Assembly: GCF_036884275.1 (NCBI RefSeq)
Contig: NZ_CP145607.1
Location: 855,001-919,000 of the forward strand
Direction: 5' to 3'
DNA: 64,000 nucleotides
DNA from: Sphingomonas kaistensis
GTDB lineage: Bacteria > Pseudomonadota > Alphaproteobacteria > Sphingomonadales > Sphingomonadaceae
Positions 40,330 through 52,353 of this stretch are shown here, in pieces. The notes below the pieces were generated by a model. The model was given only the letters and a program-made list of their open reading frames with translations. It ran no database searches and was not told where the DNA came from. The position numbers and the translations under genes were made by a program. The stretch's first letter is position 1, and each line of letters starts with the position of its first letter.

Positions 40330-41788
40330 GGCCGAACTCGCTCGCCCCCTCGTCCTCACCGTCGAGGGCCGCCACGGCCAACTGATCCACGCCGTCACCC
40401 CCGCCGCCGCCGAACGCGGGGCGTGGCCCGGCGCCCGCCTCGCCGACGCCCGCGCGCTCGACCCCGCGCTGGAAGCCGAACCCGCCGACCTTGCCGGCGA
40501 AGCCGCCTGGCTCCGCGCCGCCGCCCGCTGGGCCAGCCGCTGGTCGCCGCTGGTCGAGGTCGACGGCCCCGACGCCCTGCGCCTCGACGTCACCGGCGTC
40601 GCCCACCTGTTCGGCGGCGAGGAAGCCTTGCGCGCCGACATGGCCGCGCGCTTCGCCGCCATGGGGGTGAGCGCGGCGACCGCCATCGCCCCCACCGCCG
40701 GGGCCGCTTGGGCGCTCGCCCGCTACGGCCGCGCCGCTCGTCTCACCGAGCCCGACGTGCTGCCCCGCATCCTCGCGCCCCTGCCGGTCGCGGCGCTGCG
40801 CCTGTCGCCGCAAGCCACCCACATGCTGGTGCGTCTGGGCCTCAAGCAAATCGGCGATCTTGCCGGCGTGCCGCGCAAAGCGCTTGCCCGCCGTTTTCCC
40901 AAGGACGAGCATCCGCTGGACGCCCTAGACCGCGCGCTCGGCCGCAAGCCTGAGCCGCTGACGCCGCTGCCCGACGACCCGCCCCCACGCGCCCTGCTCC
41001 CGCTGAAAGAACCGGTGGTCCACGAACAAGCCTCCGCCGAAGCGCTGGCCGAGCTCGTCCCCCGCCTCGCCGCCGAGCTCGAGCATCGCCAGCTCGGCGC
41101 CCGCCACCTCGCGCTCACCGCCTTTCGGGTCGACGGCAGCGTGGGCGAGGTCGAGGTCGCGACCTCGATTCCCTCCCGCGAGCCCGCCCACCTCCACCGC
41201 CTGCTGTCGGGCATCCTCGAACGGCAGGGGATCGACCCCGGCTTCGGGATCGACGCCTTTGCGCTCGAAGTGCGCTGGTGGGAGCGGCTCCACTCCGCGC
41301 AGGATGCGCTGCTCGGCGACGCGTCGGGCGAACTGGCGGTCGCGGCGCTGATCGACCGGCTGAGCGTCCGCCTCGGCCCCGCCAAGGTCCGCCGCCCGGC
41401 TCCGTGCGAGAGCCATCTCCCCGAGCGCGCCGCCGGCTGGGCCGAAGGGATCGCCGCGGCGCCCGCGCCCGCCGACCCCGCCGCCACGCAGGCCGACGAC
41501 CCCACCCGCCTGCTCGACACGCCCGAGCTGATCACCGTCGTCTACGCGACCCCCGAAGGCCTCCCGCGCCGCTTCATGTGGCGCCGCAAGGTCCACGACA
41601 TCGCCCGCGCTGCTGGCCCGCGCCGCGTCTCGCCCGAATGGTGGCGCGAACGCTCCACCGCGCGGCTACGCGATTATTACAAGGTCGAGGACGTGGGCGG
41701 ACAGCGCTTCTGGATCTTCCGCGAAGGGGTGGTCGGCGACGGCCGCGGCGGCGCGCCCGCCTGGTTCGTCCACGGCCTGTTCGCATGA
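40253..41788 (+). CDS. imuB: ImuB, Y-family polymerase homologue without catalytic acids
   Basis: 511-residue Y-family polymerase-like protein that bridges DnaE2 and the sliding clamp. The N-terminus CSLWLPNLPIERW replaces the DxD metal site of active Y polymerases, as in other ImuB proteins. The palm/little-finger regions can still be followed (DGPDALRLDVTGVAHLFGG). The C-terminus ends in YYKVEDVGGQRFWIFREG and a short tail. It starts within imuA and ends 15 bases before dnaE2. Confidence 0.92.
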   Translation: MSRRICSLWLPNLPIERWAAGSAAPEAELARPLVLTVEGRHGQLIHAVTPAAAERGAWPGARLADARALDPALEAEPADLAGEAAWLRAAARWASRWSPLVEVDGPDALRLDVTGVAHLFGGEEALRADMAARFAAMGVSAATAIAPTAGAAWALARYGRAARLTEPDVLPRILAPLPVAALRLSPQATHMLVRLGLKQIGDLAGVPRKALARRFPKDEHPLDALDRALGRKPEPLTPLPDDPPPRALLPLKEPVVHEQASAEALAELVPRLAAELEHRQLGARHLALTAFRVDGSVGEVEVATSIPSREPAHLHRLLSGILERQGIDPGFGIDAFALEVRWWERLHSAQDALLGDASGELAVAALIDRLSVRLGPAKVRRPAPCESHLPERAAGWAEGIAAAPAPADPAATQADDPTRLLDTPELITVVYATPEGLPRRFMWRRKVHDIARAAGPRRVSPEWWRERSTARLRDYYKVEDVGGQRFWIFREGVVGDGRGGAPAWFVHGLFA

Positions 41789-41803
41789 TGCGGAGCCGCC
41801 GCC

Positions 41804-45187
<3,384 letters not shown>

Positions 45188-45453
45188 GAAAGCTGAACAA
45201 GGTCACAAAGGTCACCGGTGACGGGGGTCATCGCCGGCAAAGAAGCTGAACAAGGTCACAGTCATTCCAAAGGGCCAGAGCACCGCTGCCAATACTCCGA
45301 CAGCATCAAAAACAGGTAGCAATATAGAACCATATAGGTTCATCATGCTCGAGTAATTCCTACATGGCAAGGCACCCCGGCCTCATTTCATGCCATAATG
45401 ATGCCACTGTTGAGCAAGCTTGTGGCAAGGCATGATGGGGTAAGTAAGTGCTT
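45188..45453. other. Gene-free region with direct repeats and a palindrome
   Basis: 266 bases after dnaE2 with no convincing gene and lower GC than the flanks. It contains an 18-bp direct repeat aagctgaacaaggtcaca (45190-45207 and 45243-45260), a 12-bp palindrome gtcaccggtgac (45211-45222), a gaacc/ggttc inverted repeat near 45327, and tggcaaggca twice (45365-45374, 45423-45432). The last part probably holds the promoter of the DUF2147 gene. Confidence 0.7.
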
Positions 45454-45852
45454 ATGCGCGCACTGATTCTCTCGCTTTTCGCAAGCCTGATGCTGGCTCT
45501 TCCGGCCGCCGCTTCGGCGAGCCCACTCGAAGGCCTGTGGACCAATCCCAAAAGGTCGGTGGTGGTGCGCGTCGCGCCATGCGGCAATGCGTGGTGCGGC
45601 AAGGTGGTCAGCGCCACCGCCCGCGAGGAAGCCAAGGCGGCCCGCTACGGTGTCGACGAACTCGAGGGCGAGCAGATGTTGAGCAGCCTGCGTCCCGCCG
45701 GCGCCAACCGCTGGAAGGGGCAGGTGTTCGTGCCCAAGCTCGGCCGCAAGGTCGGCAGCACCGTGACCATGACCTCGCGCACCCAGATGAAGGTGTCGGG
45801 CTGCTTCATGGGCGTTGTCTGCAAGACCCAGATCTGGACCCGCGTCAGCTGA
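45454..45852 (+). CDS. DUF2147-like secreted protein
   Basis: 132-residue exported protein. Signal peptide residues 1-22 (LILSLFASLMLALPAAASA). The mature part begins PLEGLWTNPKRSVVVRVAPC, the usual opening of DUF2147 proteins, with Cys pairs (CGNAWCG, and CFMGVVC at the end) likely forming disulfides. The start is ATG 45454; a GTG two codons earlier is possible. The function of the family is unknown. Confidence 0.82.
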   Translation: MRALILSLFASLMLALPAAASASPLEGLWTNPKRSVVVRVAPCGNAWCGKVVSATAREEAKAARYGVDELEGEQMLSSLRPAGANRWKGQVFVPKLGRKVGSTVTMTSRTQMKVSGCFMGVVCKTQIWTRVS

Positions 45853-45895
45853 GCTAGGCTTTTCACGGGCGTGACGCGCCGCTAGCGCTGCGGCC

Positions 45896-46885
45896 ATGAC
45901 CAAGCCCACCATCCTCGTCACCGGCGGCGCCGGTTATATCGGCAGCCACGCCGTTCTCGCCCTTCACGACGCCGGCTGGCCGGTGGTGGTCGCCGACAAC
46001 CTCTCCAACGGCCGCCGCGAGGCGATCCCCGAGGGCGTGCCACTGGTCGAGGTGAATGTCGGCGATTCGGCCGCAATGGCGGATCTGTTCGCAGCGCATC
46101 CGATCACCGCGATCATGCATTTCGCCGGGTCGATCGTGGTTCCCGACAGCGTCAGCGACCCGCATTATTACTACGGCAACAACACCGTCGCGACGCACAG
46201 CCTGATCGGTTCGGCGATGAAGGCGGGGATCAAGCACATCCTCTTCTCCTCGACCGCCGCCACCTATGGCGCGCCCGACACCTCGCCGGTGGACGAGGAC
46301 ACCCCGACCCGACCGATCAATCCCTATGGCTGGTCCAAGCTGATGAGCGAGCAGATGCTGCGCGACATCGCCGCCACCGGCGCCTTCAACTATGGGGCGC
46401 TGCGCTATTTCAACGTCGCCGGCGCCGACCCCCAGGGCCGCTCGGGCCAAGCCAGCAAGGGCGCGACCCACCTGCTCAAGGTCGCCTGCGAAACCGCGGT
46501 CGGCAAGCGCACCCATGTCGATGTGTTCGGGACCGATTACCCGACGCCCGACGGCACCTGCGTCCGCGACTATATCCACGTCTCCGACCTTGCGAGCGCC
46601 CACGTCCTGGCGCTGGAAGCGTTGATGGCCGACCCGGCCGAAAGCTTCACCCTCAACATCGGCTACGGGCGCGGCACGTCGGTGCTGGAAATGCTCGATG
46701 TGCTGGACGAGGTGAACGGCACCCCGATCAAGCGGGTGATGGGCGAACGCCGCGCCGGCGACCCGCCGCAACTGGTCGCTTCCAACCGCCGGTTGGTCGA
46801 ACGCCTCGGCTGGACGCCGCGATACGCCGATACCGCGACGATCATCCGGAGCGCGCTCGAATGGGAGCGCCGCCTTCCCAGCTGA
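45896..46885 (+). CDS. galE: UDP-glucose 4-epimerase
   Basis: 329-residue SDR enzyme interconverting UDP-glucose and UDP-galactose for surface polysaccharides. NAD-binding VTGGAGYIGSHAVLALHDAG at the N-terminus, SSTAATYG and the catalytic YGWSKLMSE follow, with PDGTCVRDYIHVSDLA near residue 220. The C-terminus overlaps the possible start of the M28 peptidase gene. Confidence 0.94.
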   Translation: MTKPTILVTGGAGYIGSHAVLALHDAGWPVVVADNLSNGRREAIPEGVPLVEVNVGDSAAMADLFAAHPITAIMHFAGSIVVPDSVSDPHYYYGNNTVATHSLIGSAMKAGIKHILFSSTAATYGAPDTSPVDEDTPTRPINPYGWSKLMSEQMLRDIAATGAFNYGALRYFNVAGADPQGRSGQASKGATHLLKVACETAVGKRTHVDVFGTDYPTPDGTCVRDYIHVSDLASAHVLALEALMADPAESFTLNIGYGRGTSVLEMLDVLDEVNGTPIKRVMGERRAGDPPQLVASNRRLVERLGWTPRYADTATIIRSALEWERRLPS

Positions 46886-48525
46886 GGATTTCGTCGTTGC
46901 GTTTCATCACCCTTGCCGCCCTGCCGCTTGCCTTTGCGCTGATCGGCGCAGCCCAGCCCGCCGCCACCACGCTGCCGCAGACCAGCGCCGCCGAGCGGGT
47001 CAAGGCGCACATGACCTTTCTTTCCAGCGACCTTCTCGAAGGCCGCGACACGGGCAGCCGCGGGCATGAGATCGCCGCGGGCTATGTCGTCAGCCAGTTG
47101 CAGGCGCTGGGGCTGAAGCCGGGCGGCGACAAAGGTAACTGGTATCAGCAAGTGCCCTATCGCCGTGCGACGCTGGACGGCACGCCGACCGCCAGCCTGA
47201 CGACGCGCGGTGCCGCCACCCCGTTGGTCCAGGGCACCGACCTGTCGGTCCGCCCGAACCTCGTTACCAAGGACATGAAGGTGAACGCCGGGCTGGTGTT
47301 CGTCGGCTACGGCATAGCTGACCCGGTGCTCGGCATCGACCATTATCGGGGCGTCGATGCCCGCGGCAAGATCGTGGTCGCCTTCAGCGGCACCCCCAAG
47401 GGCGTGCCCAGCGACATCGCCGCGCACCTCAATCAGGTGAAGGCGCAGAATGCGGCGGCGCGCGGCGCGGTCGGCTATGTCGAGATCACCGCCAATCCGG
47501 CCGGCAATTGGGGTTCGCTGGCGATGGCCGGCACGCGCCCGGTGACCAACTGGGCCGACGGCAAGGGTGGGTCGGGCCAGGGCCGCGCCGCGCCGCTGCT
47601 GCGGATCAGCTTTAGCAAGGCGACCGCCGAGCGCCTGTTCGCCGGTGCCCGCCAAACCCTTGCGGCGGTGCAGGCCGAGGCCGCCGCCGGCCGCCAACCC
47701 AAGGGCTTTCCGCTGACCGGCACGTTGCGCGTCGAAGCCACCAGCAAGTGGGAGGACTTCACCAGTCCGAACGTCGTCGCGGTGCTGCCCGGCAGCGATC
47801 CCAAGCTTCGGCAGGAATATGTCGCCCTGATGGGCCACCTCGACCACATCGGCGTGCGCCGGAATGCCAAGCCGGGCGAGGATGCGATCAACAATGGCGC
47901 GCTCGACAACGCGAGCGGCGTGTCGACCATGCTCGAGACTGCGCGCGCGTTCGTGGCGTCGGGCCAGGCGCCGAAGCGCAGCCTGCTGTTCCTGGCGGTC
48001 ACCGGCGAGGAGCTGGGGCTGACCGGCGCCGATTATTTCGCGACCAACCCGACCGTGCGCCTGAACGAGGTCGCCGCGCTGGTGAACCTCGACATGCCGT
48101 TGCTGCTGTATCCGTTCCGCGACGTGATCGCGTTCGGGGCCGAGCATAGCAATATCGTCAAGGCGGTCGACGCGGCCGGCGCGGCGATGCAGGTCACCGC
48201 CACGCCCGATCCCATGCCCGAGCAAGGGCTGTTCACCCGCTCGGACCATTATCGCTTCGTGACCCGCGGGGTGCCGAGCGTGTTTCTGATGACCGGCTAT
48301 GCCAATGGCGGCGAAGCGCAGTGGAAGAAATTCCTCAGCGGTTGCTACCACAGCCCGTGCGACGAAGTCGGGCAGGGGATCGACTGGGACGCGGCGGCGC
48401 GGTTCGGGGAACTCAATTATCGCATCGCGCGGCAGCTCGCCGACGCCCCCGAACGCCCGCGCTGGTATGCCGACAGCTATTTCGGCCGGGCCTTCGGCGC
48501 CGGGCAGCCCAAGCTGGCGCGCTGA
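46861..48525 (+). CDS. M28-family zinc aminopeptidase, secreted
   Basis: Up to 554 residues. The N-terminal signal peptide (FITLAALPLAFALIGAAQP) is followed by a PA-domain insert and the M28 catalytic domain: GHLDHIGV, the bridging Asp in NGALDNASGV, catalytic ITGEELGLTGADYF-like TGEELGLTGADYF, and a C-terminal His region RSDHYRFVTRGVPSV. The ATG at 46861 lies inside galE. A TTG at 46897 has a better-placed Shine-Dalgarno (gagga) and may be the true start. Periplasmic peptide breakdown is likely. Confidence 0.9.
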   Translation: MGAPPSQLRISSLRFITLAALPLAFALIGAAQPAATTLPQTSAAERVKAHMTFLSSDLLEGRDTGSRGHEIAAGYVVSQLQALGLKPGGDKGNWYQQVPYRRATLDGTPTASLTTRGAATPLVQGTDLSVRPNLVTKDMKVNAGLVFVGYGIADPVLGIDHYRGVDARGKIVVAFSGTPKGVPSDIAAHLNQVKAQNAAARGAVGYVEITANPAGNWGSLAMAGTRPVTNWADGKGGSGQGRAAPLLRISFSKATAERLFAGARQTLAAVQAEAAAGRQPKGFPLTGTLRVEATSKWEDFTSPNVVAVLPGSDPKLRQEYVALMGHLDHIGVRRNAKPGEDAINNGALDNASGVSTMLETARAFVASGQAPKRSLLFLAVTGEELGLTGADYFATNPTVRLNEVAALVNLDMPLLLYPFRDVIAFGAEHSNIVKAVDAAGAAMQVTATPDPMPEQGLFTRSDHYRFVTRGVPSVFLMTGYANGGEAQWKKFLSGCYHSPCDEVGQGIDWDAAARFGELNYRIARQLADAPERPRWYADSYFGRAFGAGQPKLAR

Positions 48526-48533
48526 GGGCGGCG

Positions 48534-48806
48534 ATGGAGCAGAAGCCGACCGTCATCGACTGGAAGGACTTGCTGCTCATCGTCCTCTTGTGCTTCATCC
48601 TGTTCTCGATCTTCTGGCTGGCGCTCGAATGGGCGGCGCGGCGATGGTCGCTCGATTGGCTCCACGAGCGCGGCCGGCGGGCGGATATCGCGACGTTGAT
48701 CGCGGCGCTGTGCGGGTCGTCGCTTGGAATCCGCATAGCCTCCGCGCTCGGATTCAAGCCGGTGAAGCGGCGGAGCAAACTTGACTCAGAGCCGCCCCTC
48801 CCATAG
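48534..48806 (+). CDS. Small membrane protein, unknown
   Basis: 90-residue protein with one strong membrane helix (DLLLIVLLCFILFSIFWLAL) and a second weaker hydrophobic stretch (ATLIAALCGSSLGIRIASAL), ending in a basic tail. It starts 8 bases after the M28 peptidase stop with gggcg upstream, so it is probably co-transcribed. No family recognised. Confidence 0.65.
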   Translation: MEQKPTVIDWKDLLLIVLLCFILFSIFWLALEWAARRWSLDWLHERGRRADIATLIAALCGSSLGIRIASALGFKPVKRRSKLDSEPPLP

Positions 48807-48873
48807 GGGCGCTGGCCGAAGCCCGACGGGCGTCAGCTGACAACCAGATATTAGAGAGACGGGTCCACCCGCC

Positions 48874-48999
48874 ATGAAGATTCGCAATTCGCTCAAGAGC
48901 CTCAAGGATCGCCACCGGGACAACCGCGTGATCCGTCGCCGTGGCCGGACCTACGTCATCAACAAGACGAACCGCCGCTTCAAGGCGCGTCAGGGCTAA
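48874..48999 (+). CDS. rpmJ: Large-subunit ribosomal protein bL36, zinc-free form
   Basis: 41-residue basic protein beginning [18 protein letters not shown] and ending [12 protein letters not shown]. It lacks the four zinc ligands (Cys/His) of the other bL36 form, so it is the C-minus type often found alone in alphaproteobacteria. The upstream agagagac is a plausible ribosome binding site. A 117-base gap without a further gene follows. Confidence 0.93.
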   Translation: MKIRNSLKSLKDRHRDNRVIRRRGRTYVINKTNRRFKARQG

Positions 49000-49116
49000 G
49001 CTGAACCGGTCTGAAACAGGCCGGCTCGCTTCATCCCTGAAAAAATGCGGTCCGTCGTCAGTGGCGGTTCATATGTCGCCACCTATATCTGCTTCCACTA
49101 AGAGGAAGCCGATTCG

Positions 49117-49401
49117 ATGAGTATGTTCGCCCGCACCACCTTTGCCACCGCGCTTGTTGCGGCCGGGCTCGGTTTTGCTGCGCTGCCTGCTTCGGCCTCG
49201 GCGCAGTCGGCCGGCCAGGGCTGCGTGTCGCCGCCGGGCATGAATTATCAGATCTGCAACGGCCAGCGGGTGCCCAAGCCCGGCAACCGCGTCGCGACGT
49301 CCAATGGCGGCTGGCGCGAGGAATCGAAGCAGGGCAATTGCATCGTCGTTCGCGAAAAGACCGCGACGGGCGAATTCAAGGAAAGCCGCCGCTGCGATTG
49401 A
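49117..49401 (+). CDS. Small secreted protein with four cysteines
   Basis: 94-residue protein with a signal peptide (ATALVAAGLGFAALPASASA). The mature part of about 65 residues has Cys in GQGCVSP, YQICNGQ, GNCIVV and the final RRCD, which suggests two disulfides. Hydrophilic and basic. No family recognised. A later ATG (49123) may be the start. It is convergent with the lipoprotein gene. Confidence 0.65.
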   Translation: MSMFARTTFATALVAAGLGFAALPASASAQSAGQGCVSPPGMNYQICNGQRVPKPGNRVATSNGGWREESKQGNCIVVREKTATGEFKESRRCD

Positions 49402-49419
49402 TCGGACCGGGGCCGGTGA

Positions 49420-49833
49420 TCAGCTGGCCTTGGCGATCCCGCGCTCGGTCCGCCCGCTGGGGTCGGCCGCTATCTTGCATTCCGGCAGCTTGAACCGCGC
49501 ATTGTCGGTGCACGGCCGGACCTGCGCGCTGCCGTCGGGCCCGACGAAGATGCCCCAGCTGCGCTTGTCGTCGCAGTCCGCCTGCCACATCGACAGCTTG
49601 TTATATTCGGTGACGTAGCCCGAGCGGACCACCCGTTTGCAGCGCAGGCCGCTGGCGAGGATCGCGCGTTTCAAGGCGATGTCGCGGTTCATGTCGTCAA
49701 GCTGGTGAAGCGCATTCTGTTCTTCGCTGCGGACGGTGATTTCCGCCTGCTTGGCCGCCGGTTGATTGTCGCCGCTTCCGCAGGCCGCAAGACCGAGCGC
49801 CGACAGGGACACAAGCGCAACACGCATTCTCAT
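49420..49833 (-). CDS. Small lipoprotein, unknown
   Basis: 137-residue protein with a lipobox LAACGS (Cys at 18) and a mature domain with Cys residues in LRCKRVVRSGYVTEY, WQADCDDKRSWGIFVGPDG, VRPCTDN and PECKIA. A good Shine-Dalgarno (ggagaa) precedes ATG 49833, and the start overlaps the purT stop by four bases, so it is in the purT operon. No link to purine synthesis is evident. Confidence 0.75.
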   Translation of the reverse strand: MRMRVALVSLSALGLAACGSGDNQPAAKQAEITVRSEEQNALHQLDDMNRDIALKRAILASGLRCKRVVRSGYVTEYNKLSMWQADCDDKRSWGIFVGPDGSAQVRPCTDNARFKLPECKIAADPSGRTERGIAKAS

Positions 49834-51008
49834 TTCTCCTCCACCGTGACGATCCTCACCGCGGCGGCGGCAGCCTTGGCTGCGTCCACCGCCGCATCGA
49901 TGCTCGTCGCCCGGGCCAGCGCGACGCCCATGCGCCGACCGACCAGGGTCTCCGGTTTGCCGAACAGTCGAAGGTCGATCGGGGTTTCCACTGTGCCTTG
50001 GGCCAGCGCGTCGCCGACCCCTTCGAAGCGAAAATTGCCGGAGGCGCGGTCGGCGAGGATCACCGCCGATGCGCTCGGGCCGCGCTGGACGATGGGTCCG
50101 AGCGGGAGGCCGAGGATTGCGCGCAGGTGCAGCTCGAATTCGTTGGGCTCCTGACCGATCAGGGTGACCATGCCGGTATCGTGCGGACGCGGGCTGAGCT
50201 CCGAAAAGATCGCGCGGCCACCGGCGATGAAGAATTCGACGCCGAACAGCCCGCGTCCGCCCAGCGCGCGGACGATGGTCGCGGCCTGCTCCTGCGCGTC
50301 TTCCAGCACTTGCGGGGCGAGCGCCGCCGGCTGCCAGCTTTCACGATAATCGCCTCCTTCCTGGCGGTGCCCGATGGGTGCGCAGAAAAGGATGCCGTCC
50401 GCCGCCGCCACGGTCAGCAGGGTGATCTCGCTGTCGAAGCCAATGAACTCCTCAACGATCGCCATCGGCCGGTCGCCGCGCATCTTTTCGATGGCGTAGG
50501 CGAAGGCGGTGCGGACCTCGTTCGGGGTGGTGGCTGTGCTCTGGCCCTTGCCTGACGAGGACATCACCGGCTTGATCACGCAGGGGAGGCCGACATGGGC
50601 GGCGGCGGCGAGCGCTTCGTCTTCGGTTTCGGCGAAGCGGTAGCGGCTGGTGGTGAGGCCGAGCTCTTCGGCGGCGAAGCGGCGGATGCCGTCGCGGTTC
50701 ATGGTGAGCTGGGCGGCGCGGGCGGTCGGCACGACGTGCCAGCCTCCGCTTTCGAGCGCGGCCAGTGTCGCGGTATCGATCGCCTCGATTTCGGGGACGA
50801 TAAAGTCCGGCCGGTGCTTCTCGACCGCCGCGCGCAGGGCGGCGCCGTCCAGCATGGAGAAGACTTCGGCCGTGTCGGCGACCTGCATCGCGGGAGCATT
50901 GGGGTAGCGGTCGCAGGCGACGACGTCGCAGCCGAGGCGCTTGGCGGCGATCGCCACTTCGCGGCCGAGTTCGCCCGACCCCAGCAGCATGAGCTTGGCA
51001 AGGAACAT
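49830..51008 (-). CDS. purT: Formate-dependent phosphoribosylglycinamide formyltransferase
   Basis: 392-residue ATP-grasp enzyme that formylates GAR using free formate and ATP, an alternative to PurN. N-terminal LMLLGSGELGREVAIAAKRL, the ATP-binding CVIKPVMSSSGKGQS, and FGVEFFIAGGRAIFSELSPR then PHDTGMVTL near the metal site. The start at 51008 fits the family. It overlaps the downstream lipoprotein gene. Confidence 0.95.
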   Translation of the reverse strand: MFLAKLMLLGSGELGREVAIAAKRLGCDVVACDRYPNAPAMQVADTAEVFSMLDGAALRAAVEKHRPDFIVPEIEAIDTATLAALESGGWHVVPTARAAQLTMNRDGIRRFAAEELGLTTSRYRFAETEDEALAAAAHVGLPCVIKPVMSSSGKGQSTATTPNEVRTAFAYAIEKMRGDRPMAIVEEFIGFDSEITLLTVAAADGILFCAPIGHRQEGGDYRESWQPAALAPQVLEDAQEQAATIVRALGGRGLFGVEFFIAGGRAIFSELSPRPHDTGMVTLIGQEPNEFELHLRAILGLPLGPIVQRGPSASAVILADRASGNFRFEGVGDALAQGTVETPIDLRLFGKPETLVGRRMGVALARATSIDAAVDAAKAAAAAVRIVTVEEK

Positions 51009-51055
51009 GGGACAAACGCCTACCGCAAGCGCGCGGACCGCGATAGGCTGCGGTC

Positions 51056-51949
51056 ATGACGCTCCTCCTCGCCCTCGCCGCCGCCCAGGCCGCCCCCGCC
51101 GCGCCCAAACCGCTGACCCCCTCGGAAATCGTCGCCCAGTCGCCCGCCACGGCGTGGCGCGAGATTCGGCCCGAGGATCTGATGGTGATCGATTATCAGG
51201 GCGGCGGGCGGACGATCATCGAGCTCGCGCCCGCGTTCGCGCCCGTGCACGTCGCCAACATCCGCGCGCTGGCCGGTGCGGGATATTGGAACGGGGCGAG
51301 CATCTACCGGGTGCAGGACAATTACGTGACGCAGTGGGGCGTCAATGAAGGTGGCCCTGCGGTGCCGGCGAGCGTGGTGAAGAAGCCGCCCGCCGAATAT
51401 GACCGGCCGCTGCGGGGCCTCACCCCCCGTCCGCTCGGCTATTCGGACGCCTATGCCCCGCGGGTCGGCCACGCGCTCGGCTGGCCGGTGGCGTGGAACC
51501 CGGCAACGGGGCGCGCCAATCTTACGCATTGCTACGGCATGGTCGGCGTCGGCCGCGACATGGCGCCCGATACGGGCATGGGCGGCGAACTCTATGCCGT
51601 GATCGGTCATGCGCCGCGGCACCTCGACCGCAACATCGCGCTGGTCGGCCGCCTAGTGGAAGGCATCGAGAACATGTCGGCGCTACCGCGCGGGACCGAA
51701 GCGCTGGGAATCTACAAAGCGGGAACGGTGGCGCGGATGATCGCGGCGGTGCGGCTGGCTTCAGCGATGCCGGAGGCGGAGCGGCCGCGCTTCCAGGCGA
51801 TGAATACCGCTAGCGCGACCTTTTCGAGCTACGTCCGGGCGCGGGCCAATCGCAAGGACGCTTTCTTCAACATCCCTTCGGGCGGGGTCGATCTCTGCAA
51901 TGCGCCGGTGCCCGTCAGACGGACACCGGCGCCCTCTTCCTCGCGTTAG
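51056..51949 (+). CDS. Cyclophilin-type peptidyl-prolyl isomerase
   Basis: 297-residue exported cyclophilin. Signal-like N-terminus (LLLALAAAQAAPAAP). The fold is followed by VHVANIRALAGAGYWNGASI, YRVQDNYVTQWG, CYGMVGVGRDMAPDTG and LDRNIALVGRLVEGIE. An extra C-terminal segment of about 80 residues carries no known domain. It probably assists folding of envelope proteins. It is divergent from purT, with 47 bases between. Confidence 0.85.
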   Translation: MTLLLALAAAQAAPAAPKPLTPSEIVAQSPATAWREIRPEDLMVIDYQGGGRTIIELAPAFAPVHVANIRALAGAGYWNGASIYRVQDNYVTQWGVNEGGPAVPASVVKKPPAEYDRPLRGLTPRPLGYSDAYAPRVGHALGWPVAWNPATGRANLTHCYGMVGVGRDMAPDTGMGGELYAVIGHAPRHLDRNIALVGRLVEGIENMSALPRGTEALGIYKAGTVARMIAAVRLASAMPEAERPRFQAMNTASATFSSYVRARANRKDAFFNIPSGGVDLCNAPVPVRRTPAPSSSR

Positions 51950-52014
51950 TCGTCCCCTTTCGACAGGCGAGCGATTACTACCGCTGCCCTTCGTGACGCC
52001 GAGGGGACGTCTCG

Positions 52015-52275
52015 TTACGCCGCCCAGGCGTTTCCTTGATTGCGATTTCGGTGCTGAATGACCGCGGGCCCGTGGTGATGCCGGGTGCTGGCTTCGGCGA
52101 GCGGCAGCGCAGTGGCGCAGAACGCACATTCCGCGCTCATCCGGCCGATCAGCCAGTGGGTCCGGCCGCAGCCGGGGCAGTGATTGACTTCATGTTCGCG
52201 GTACACGGCGTGATAGCCACGCCCTTTCGGATCGTGCTTCAGGCCCAGCTCGCCCAGCGTCGGGAAATTGGTCAT
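52015..52275 (-). CDS. Small zinc-ribbon-like protein
   Basis: 86-residue protein with a CPGC-x17-CAFC arrangement (HCPGCGRTHW and ECAFCATALPL) that looks like a zinc ribbon. A conserved-looking N-terminus (PTLGELGLKHDPKGRGYHAV) comes first and the tail is His-rich (STRHHHGPAV). No signal peptide. Function not known. It stands alone between the cyclophilin and the ABC permease genes. Confidence 0.65.
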   Translation of the reverse strand: MTNFPTLGELGLKHDPKGRGYHAVYREHEVNHCPGCGRTHWLIGRMSAECAFCATALPLAEASTRHHHGPAVIQHRNRNQGNAWAA

Positions 52276-52353
52276 GATCGGGCAATCCTTTCAGCCCGAT
52301 ATAACGGGGAAGGAAGAGTGCGGTTCCGTTACAACCATGCTCACATAGGTTGG

